Assembly: GCA_029007685.1 (NCBI GenBank)
Contig: JAQXIG010000083.1
Coordinates: 1 to 10,009 of the forward strand
DNA: 10,009 bases
Direction: 5' to 3'
Origin: a bacterium
GTDB lineage: Bacteria > Bacillota_I > Bacilli_A > RF39 > UBA660
The position numbers were made by a program, and so were the translations under genes. Under the pieces are notes generated by a model. The model was not told the DNA's origin. It ran no database searches and worked only from the letters and a program-made list of their open reading frames with translations. How positions within the stretch are numbered: position 1 is the first letter of the stretch; every line of letters starts with the position of its first letter. Below are positions 6,232 to 10,009 of this stretch, one piece after another.

Positions 6232-6558
6232 ATGTATGTGATCATTCAAGGAAAAAGAATACCGTTTCGTGATTCTGTTAAGTTTTTAGAAAGATTTAAG
6301 GGATTTATGTTTGTACTAAAACCTATTGAAGTTGGGTTACGGTTTCCAAAACGATGCTTTCTTCACACTTATTTTATATGCCAAGATATCGATATCATTA
6401 TGACTGATAAAAATCATAAAATCATTAAGCTTTATCCTAATTTTGCAAGTGAGAGGATCATTTTTCCAAAACGTGGTGTTTATTATACTTATGAACTTCC
6501 TTGTGGTAGTATTCAAAAGTTAAAAGTTGGGGATATTTTAAAAGTAAAAGAAAAATAA
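6232..6558 (+). CDS. DUF192 family protein
   Basis: This 108-residue protein matches the DUF192 pattern: an FLERFKGFMF segment (18-27) like the family R-x2-GLM motif, HTYFICQDIDIIMTD (45-59) matching the IHTFFM-x-FPIDVVFLD core, and a closing ELPCGSIQKLKVGDIL matching ELPAG-x-(I/L)-x-GD. The family is a small beta-rich domain with no established enzymatic activity. Many members are exported, but this one has no signal peptide and should be cytoplasmic. The ATG is set by AGGTGA six bases before and by the near-consensus promoter just upstream. It is the only plus-strand gene in the window, diverges from yebC and converges on murF with a shared terminator, so it is probably monocistronic. The GLLF core is replaced by the basic RFPKRC, so it is a diverged member. 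Confidence 0.85.
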   Translation: MYVIIQGKRIPFRDSVKFLERFKGFMFVLKPIEVGLRFPKRCFLHTYFICQDIDIIMTDKNHKIIKLYPNFASERIIFPKRGVYYTYELPCGSIQKLKVGDILKVKEK

Positions 6559-6592
6559 TAATTCACTTCAAAATTGAATTATTATTTTTTTT
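6546..6592. terminator. Bidirectional terminator between the DUF192 gene and murF
   Basis: A perfect 15-bp inverted repeat, 6551-6565 against 6575-6589, encloses a 9-base loop. It is flanked by A-rich sequence on the left and a T run on the right, so it reads as an intrinsic terminator on both strands. The stem contains the stop codons of both converging genes (TAA at 6556-6558 on plus; TAA at 6584-6582 on minus). Confidence 0.85.
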
Positions 6593-8183
6593 CATTATAA
6601 CTATCCGGCAAGTCATTTTCATATAATGCGAAAATATCTTCTTTTCCTTTGAATGATTCTACTAATTTAAATGATTCTTTTACGTCATTTAATATATAGA
6701 TTTTGTCTTTATCATATTTTTTTTCTAATAATCCTTCATAGATAGCCTTGGTTTTCTTTTCTCCAATTAGAATAACATAATCTGCTACTTCAGCGATTTC
6801 TGTTCCAAATGTTTTATTGTATTCATCTTCTTTTTCTCCAAGTTCGATCATACCTGGGGTTACTACTACTTTGGTACCTGGCATCATTTTTAATACTTCC
6901 AAAGCTTTTTTCGCCCCTACTGGATTTGAGTTGTAGGCATCATCAATCATATGAATATTTCCTATTTCTTTCATTTCCAAACGATGTTTTACAGGCCTTA
7001 CTTTGTGTACTCCAGTTTGAATTTCAGATACGGTCATTCCAAGTTCTTTAGCTAAGGCAATACTAGCTAAAATGTTATAGATGTTATGATTTCCTAGTAA
7101 TTTTGTTTCAAATGAGTAAGCTTTCGCATCACCCTTGAAGTGACAATCAAAGGTACTACCATTACTACTACATTTAATATTATCTGCATAAACATCTACA
7201 TCTCGATTATCAATTCCGATCCATACAATTCGACAAGTATTTTTCAATTGATAAGAAACTTGTTTGGGATCATCTCCATTTAAGATTCCGATTCCATTTT
7301 TTGGAAGGGATTCGATTAATTCAAATTTGGCTTTCTGAATATTTTCTTCATTGCCAAAACTTTCTAAGTGGGCAGTTCCGATGGTAGTTAAAATTCCATA
7401 ACTTGGATGAACCATATTACATAATTTTTTAATTTCACCTCGTTTATAAGCTCCCATTTCGGCAATAAACACTTCATCAAATTTATCTAAGTGATTGTTG
7501 ATGCTCATCATTAATCCATATTCTGTATTTAAATTTCTAAGAGTTGGTCGTGCTATCATTTTGACGTTTAGGATGTCACTTAAAATATTTTTACTACTAG
7601 TTTTTCCATAACTTCCAGCTATTCCTATTACTTTTAAGCGTTTCATACTTTTTAGTTTACTGGTTGCTTGAAAATAGAATATGTAGTAAACACATTTTTC
7701 AATGGGTTTGTTTAAAATATTGATACACCATAGGTAGAAATATACTAAATAAGTGATAGTCGCTAAAATTACCAGTAGTAGATTGGTTTGTTCTTTGAAA
7801 AAGTAACAGCATACAACTGGTATTAGATATACCATAGTAGCAGTTACTATCAGTCTTTTTACACGAGCAGTTACTACTAATGGTTTTTTCATTTGTGTTT
7901 TTTCTTTTTTATTACTTCTACAAACTATAAAGACACCAATGATATAAATTACTATTGCGATATATATTAGAATGTTTAATTTGAAAACATCGTTTCCTAT
8001 TAAACAAAGAAAGGCGGGGACATCTATTCCTAAAAAGGCAGATCTGAGATTTTTTCTAATCCATTTTAGATAACGATTGCCATCGTTGTACAGATTTTGT
8101 TGTAGCATATGCATTGCTTTTTTACTTTTGATAACAGTATAAATCATCAAAACCAAGATTAAGATCACTGTGGCTATATTCAT
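6582..8183 (-). CDS. murF: MurF-type Mur ligase with N-terminal membrane domain
   Basis: MurF joins D-Ala-D-Ala to UDP-MurNAc-tripeptide, the last cytoplasmic step of peptidoglycan precursor synthesis. The ligase part of this 533-residue protein begins near 182. It has the ATP-binding loop GIAGSYGKTS (187-196), EMGAYKRGEI (242-251), TTIGTAHLESFG (266-277), KAKFE (284-288) with the Lys usually carbamylated, LLGNHNIYNILASIA (362-376), the MurF signature DDAYNSNP (414-421), and the C-terminal domain with TPGMIELGE and ENDLPDSY. The first 155 or so residues are different: hydrophobic helices at about 2-18, 53-88 (probably two), 111-128 and 135-155 replace the usual MurF UDP-binding domain. The enzyme should sit at the membrane. 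The ATG has a GGAGGAA ribosome-binding site; pgeF lies upstream behind a terminator. Another Mur-ligase-like role is possible, but DDAYNSNP favours MurF. Confidence 0.88.
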   Translation of the reverse strand: MNIATVILILVLMIYTVIKSKKAMHMLQQNLYNDGNRYLKWIRKNLRSAFLGIDVPAFLCLIGNDVFKLNILIYIAIVIYIIGVFIVCRSNKKEKTQMKKPLVVTARVKRLIVTATMVYLIPVVCCYFFKEQTNLLLVILATITYLVYFYLWCINILNKPIEKCVYYIFYFQATSKLKSMKRLKVIGIAGSYGKTSSKNILSDILNVKMIARPTLRNLNTEYGLMMSINNHLDKFDEVFIAEMGAYKRGEIKKLCNMVHPSYGILTTIGTAHLESFGNEENIQKAKFELIESLPKNGIGILNGDDPKQVSYQLKNTCRIVWIGIDNRDVDVYADNIKCSSNGSTFDCHFKGDAKAYSFETKLLGNHNIYNILASIALAKELGMTVSEIQTGVHKVRPVKHRLEMKEIGNIHMIDDAYNSNPVGAKKALEVLKMMPGTKVVVTPGMIELGEKEDEYNKTFGTEIAEVADYVILIGEKKTKAIYEGLLEKKYDKDKIYILNDVKESFKLVESFKGKEDIFALYENDLPDSYNEKK

Positions 8184-8225
8184 AATTGTTCCTCCATTTT
8201 TCGATATTTTCCTTTTATTTAGTTT

Positions 8226-8231
8226 ATTATA
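8226..8231 (-). promoter_or_regulatory. Candidate -10 box of the murF promoter
   Basis: The reverse strand has TATAAT here, about 43 bases before the murF ATG and just after the pgeF terminator. At a 17-base spacing the -35 is TTTATT, matching three of six bases. The position is sensible, but the sequence is AT-rich and alternatives overlap. Confidence 0.45.
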
Positions 8232-8251
8232 ATATATAAAAACAATTAAAT

Positions 8252-8277
8252 AAAGAAAAAGAGGATTTTTTCCTCTT
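8252..8277 (-). terminator. Intrinsic terminator of the pgeF-like gene
   Basis: AAGAGGA (8259-8265) pairs perfectly with TCCTCTT (8271-8277) with a 5-base loop. On the reverse strand it is followed by TTTCTTTATTT. It lies 13 bases after the TAG of the gene at 8291 and separates that gene from murF. Confidence 0.78.
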
Positions 8278-8290
8278 CTTTCGCTTGTGA

Positions 8291-9154
8291 CTATCTTCTG
8301 CGTGTTTTAATCCAACTTTGGCCTTGTTGATAAAAGCAACCTGTGTAAAACCTTCCATCCTTATTTTGGTCAAAACGAGCTCTATTATTTGAATAAAAAT
8401 TGGGATTGGTGATGGTATCTATATCACTATTATGGATATTTGTTATAGGTATGTGTTTTGCTTCTAATTGACGAATGATTGCTTTTGCCATATTAATATG
8501 AATGAAGCCATCTTGTTCTGTCAAACACTCAGTCCAATATTGTCCATTTTTAACAAATTTAGGAAAACAATCATAAGTATAACTATGTGCTTGTGCGTGA
8601 GGTCCAATGTAAACAGAGATATCATCTGGATGACAATCACTAGTTCCACGTAATTGCTCGATCAAGTCTCCCGCTAAGCCTCTATCAATATATTCTCCAC
8701 CACAGTGTGCCATAGCCACTACTTGGTTTATAGTATCTTCAGCAAATACAACCGGAGAATCGGCAACTGGATAAGCGAGTGCGATTTCTGGAAGTGTCGA
8801 ATCGATCATTAAAATGTCAGAATCAATATCTATGTCATATAAATCTTCATATGAGTCTATCATGTCTCTGGTAATTCTAACAGCATGTCCATCCATATAT
8901 TTCGTGTCATATTTAGCAAGTAATCTCTGTTTTTCTTCCTCCGTGCTATCACTAAGATCAGGTCGTTTCTTTTGAATTGGGGTTAGTATTTTCAACCCAT
9001 CAAAACCTAACTCTCTCCCTAATTTTATTCTTCTCATCGTAAAATCCGCTTTTATTTCTTCTTTATTCATGCCTTCTGGATAAAACTTTTTATCAAGATT
9101 CATATTGCCATCTACAATCATACTATGAAAATATTTTATATTGGTATGTAACAT
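8291..9154 (-). CDS. Diverged PgeF/YfiH (DUF152, 'polyphenol oxidase') family protein
   Basis: The fold signature of the PgeF/YfiH family is present: VADSPVVFAED (130-140, family ADC-PVLLAD), VVAMAHCGGEYIDRGL (145-160, family AAHAGWRG), YIGPHAQAHSYTYDCFPKF (182-200, family GP-I-CSYEV) and NPNFYSNNRARF...DGRFY (250-270, family FFSYRR-GR). Active members bind a metal through Cys and His and act in peptidoglycan editing or purine nucleoside cleavage. Here the first His (QVHG) is absent, the ADC Cys is Ser133, WRG is lost and the late Cys is missing; His150 remains, with a new Cys151. Catalysis may be lost or altered. I chose the ATG at 9154 (287 residues) because it has an AAGAGGAAAT ribosome-binding site; an in-frame ATG 14 codons upstream lies inside the promoter. 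It is a single gene with its own promoter and terminator. Confidence 0.75.
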   Translation of the reverse strand: MLHTNIKYFHSMIVDGNMNLDKKFYPEGMNKEEIKADFTMRRIKLGRELGFDGLKILTPIQKKRPDLSDSTEEEKQRLLAKYDTKYMDGHAVRITRDMIDSYEDLYDIDIDSDILMIDSTLPEIALAYPVADSPVVFAEDTINQVVAMAHCGGEYIDRGLAGDLIEQLRGTSDCHPDDISVYIGPHAQAHSYTYDCFPKFVKNGQYWTECLTEQDGFIHINMAKAIIRQLEAKHIPITNIHNSDIDTITNPNFYSNNRARFDQNKDGRFYTGCFYQQGQSWIKTRRR

Positions 9155-9186
9155 ATTATTTCCTCTTCTCTTTAAAAACTTTTTAT

Positions 9187-9215
9187 ATTTTAACATAAAA
9201 TGGAACCTTTGTCTA
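9187..9215 (-). promoter_or_regulatory. Promoter of the pgeF-like gene
   Basis: The reverse strand has TAGACA (9215-9210), a 17-base spacer and TAAAAT (9192-9187), each matching five of six consensus bases, plus an extended -10 TG (TGTTAAAAT). Transcription would start near 9180, leaving a leader of about 25 bases before the ATG at 9154. The upstream in-frame ATG at 9196-9194 falls in the spacer and would not be in the transcript. Confidence 0.72.
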
Positions 9216-9338
9216 GCCTTTACCTTTTTGAGTTTCGGTATTTTACGAATTTTTTCTTAAATTATTCAAAAAATCTAGTCAATATATATTAAATTTGTGA
9301 TATTTTTATTTTAGATTAATATAAAGACATGCTAACGC

Positions 9339-9364
9339 AGAACATAGTAATATGTTCTTTTTTT
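9339..9364 (+). terminator. Hairpin with T run beside the transposase gene
   Basis: AGAACATA (9339-9346) pairs perfectly with TATGTTCT (9351-9358) with a GTAA loop, followed on the plus strand by a run of T. Read on plus it is a terminator that would stop transcripts heading into the 3' end of the transposase gene as antisense RNA. On minus it is a plain stem-loop without a T run. It may lie inside the end of the insertion sequence. Confidence 0.55.
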
Positions 9365-9384
9365 CTATTATGGATTAGTTTTAA

Positions 9385-10009
9385 CTATAATTTTAATTGT
9401 AGTTGCTTATATTCTTTTCTACATTCTACTTTTTGATATTCTTTTATTCCAGTATGTGCCTGTTTTAATATTTCGTAGATTCCTCTTGCCAATTGATTAA
9501 ACCATATACACACTTTATTTCTTAATGATTTACTAGCTTCTATGATTTTAATAGTCAATAATTTATAATACATTTCTTCTGCTATCATTGCTAAATGTCC
9601 CATATGTATTGTTAATAATAGATTTAAGTTATTCATGGCTTTTAGTGTTCTTACTCTCATATTCTCAAAATCATACTCTTGTTTTTTACTTCTAAAATAT
9701 TCTTCTACTCTCCACCTATAAAAATATAATCTAACCACTTTGATTACATCTTCTTTGGAATGAACATTTCTATTTGTTAATAATATCATTGGATGCTCTT
9801 CATCTAATCCATATACAAATACTAATTCATATTCTTTTTTATTGCATGGTAATACAACTTTGGTATGGGATACTGATATCTCATGTTCTTCCTTATCATC
9901 AAACCATAAGGTCATTTTGATTTTTCCTTTTCTTCTAATTGCCATCTCGTGACAATTTTTCTTTTTTCCTTTGCATATGAAGTATCTTTTATCTTCTATT
10001 CTAATTACA
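9385..10009 (-). CDS. IS4-type DDE transposase, C-terminal part (5' end cut by window edge)
   Basis: The frame is open from a TAG at 9387-9385 to the right edge of the window, about 208 codons. A Met at 9945 is internal: codons upstream of it stay open (including YFICKGKKK) and it has no ribosome-binding site. The key motif is YFYRWRVEEYFRSKK, which fits the Y-x2-R-x3-E-x6-K (YREK) signature of IS4-family transposases and contains the catalytic Glu of the DDE triad. LLTNRN upstream and MRVRTLKAMNNLNLLL downstream are also typical of DDE_Tnp_1 proteins. The two catalytic Asp residues are not identifiable here and should lie upstream, outside the window. No terminal inverted repeat can be assigned with only one end visible. 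No frameshift is seen, so the element may be intact. Confidence 0.88.
   Translation of the reverse strand, partial: VIRIEDKRYFICKGKKKNCHEMAIRRKGKIKMTLWFDDKEEHEISVSHTKVVLPCNKKEYELVFVYGLDEEHPMILLTNRNVHSKEDVIKVVRLYFYRWRVEEYFRSKKQEYDFENMRVRTLKAMNNLNLLLTIHMGHLAMIAEEMYYKLLTIKIIEASKSLRNKVCIWFNQLARGIYEILKQAHTGIKEYQKVECRKEYKQLQLKL

Noticed and set aside
6809..7051. Plus-strand 80-codon frame opposite murF
   Set aside because: Shadow of the ligase C-terminal region; Leu/Phe-rich composition follows from the antisense of Lys/Glu-rich coding sequence.
8468..8653. Plus-strand 61-codon frame opposite the PgeF-like gene
   Set aside because: Shadow frame without a ribosome-binding site.
9943..9945. Met at 9945 as the transposase start
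   Set aside because: The frame continues open to the window edge with transposase-like sequence and there is no ribosome-binding site at this Met, so the gene is partial rather than short.

Overview
The window is AT-rich DNA (roughly one third G+C by eye) with standard stop codons: TAA dominates, TAG ends three genes and TGA ends one. Ribosome-binding sites are strong GGAGG-like sequences, promoters are sigma-A-like, and terminators are intrinsic hairpins. The proteins are of Bacillota type: FtsA, FtsZ, a MurF-type ligase, YebC, QueH and a DagK/YegS lipid kinase. The best guess is a low-GC, walled member of the Bacilli near the Erysipelotrichia/Mollicutes branch, perhaps an uncultured gut lineage. 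TGG is used for Trp, and a TGA stop sits in an ATGA overlap, so a Mycoplasma-type code is not supported. The organism assignment is inference.

Layout, nearly all on the minus strand. At 1-2135 is the division pair ftsA-ftsZ, with ftsZ cut by the window edge and ftsA apparently having its own promoter. At 2214-2522 is a small unrecognised membrane protein with a terminator, and at 2602-3123 a glyoxalase II-like metallo-beta-lactamase-fold hydrolase. At 3124-3500 lies a gene-free stretch that may hold a decayed small Cys-containing ORF. At 3501-5071 is a two-gene operon, dagK then queH, overlapping by 4 bases. At 5072-5351 is a spacer with a dagK promoter, two terminator hairpins and a short ORF that looks like a gene remnant. 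At 5352-6074 is yebC. At 6232-6558 is the only plus-strand gene, a DUF192 protein with a near-consensus promoter, which converges on a membrane-anchored MurF-type ligase (6582-8183) through a shared bidirectional terminator. At 8291-9154 is a diverged PgeF/YfiH-family protein. At 9385-10009 is the C-terminal part of an IS4-type DDE transposase cut by the window edge.

The genes fit a housekeeping region: cell division (FtsA/FtsZ), peptidoglycan precursor synthesis (MurF, and possibly the PgeF relative), membrane lipid recycling (DagK), tRNA modification (QueH) and translation (YebC), with a mobile element at the right edge. I see no convincing undescribed system. The points most worth a second look are the PgeF homologue lacking most metal ligands, the MurF whose N-terminal domain is replaced by membrane helices, and two short intergenic ORFs that look like gene remnants.
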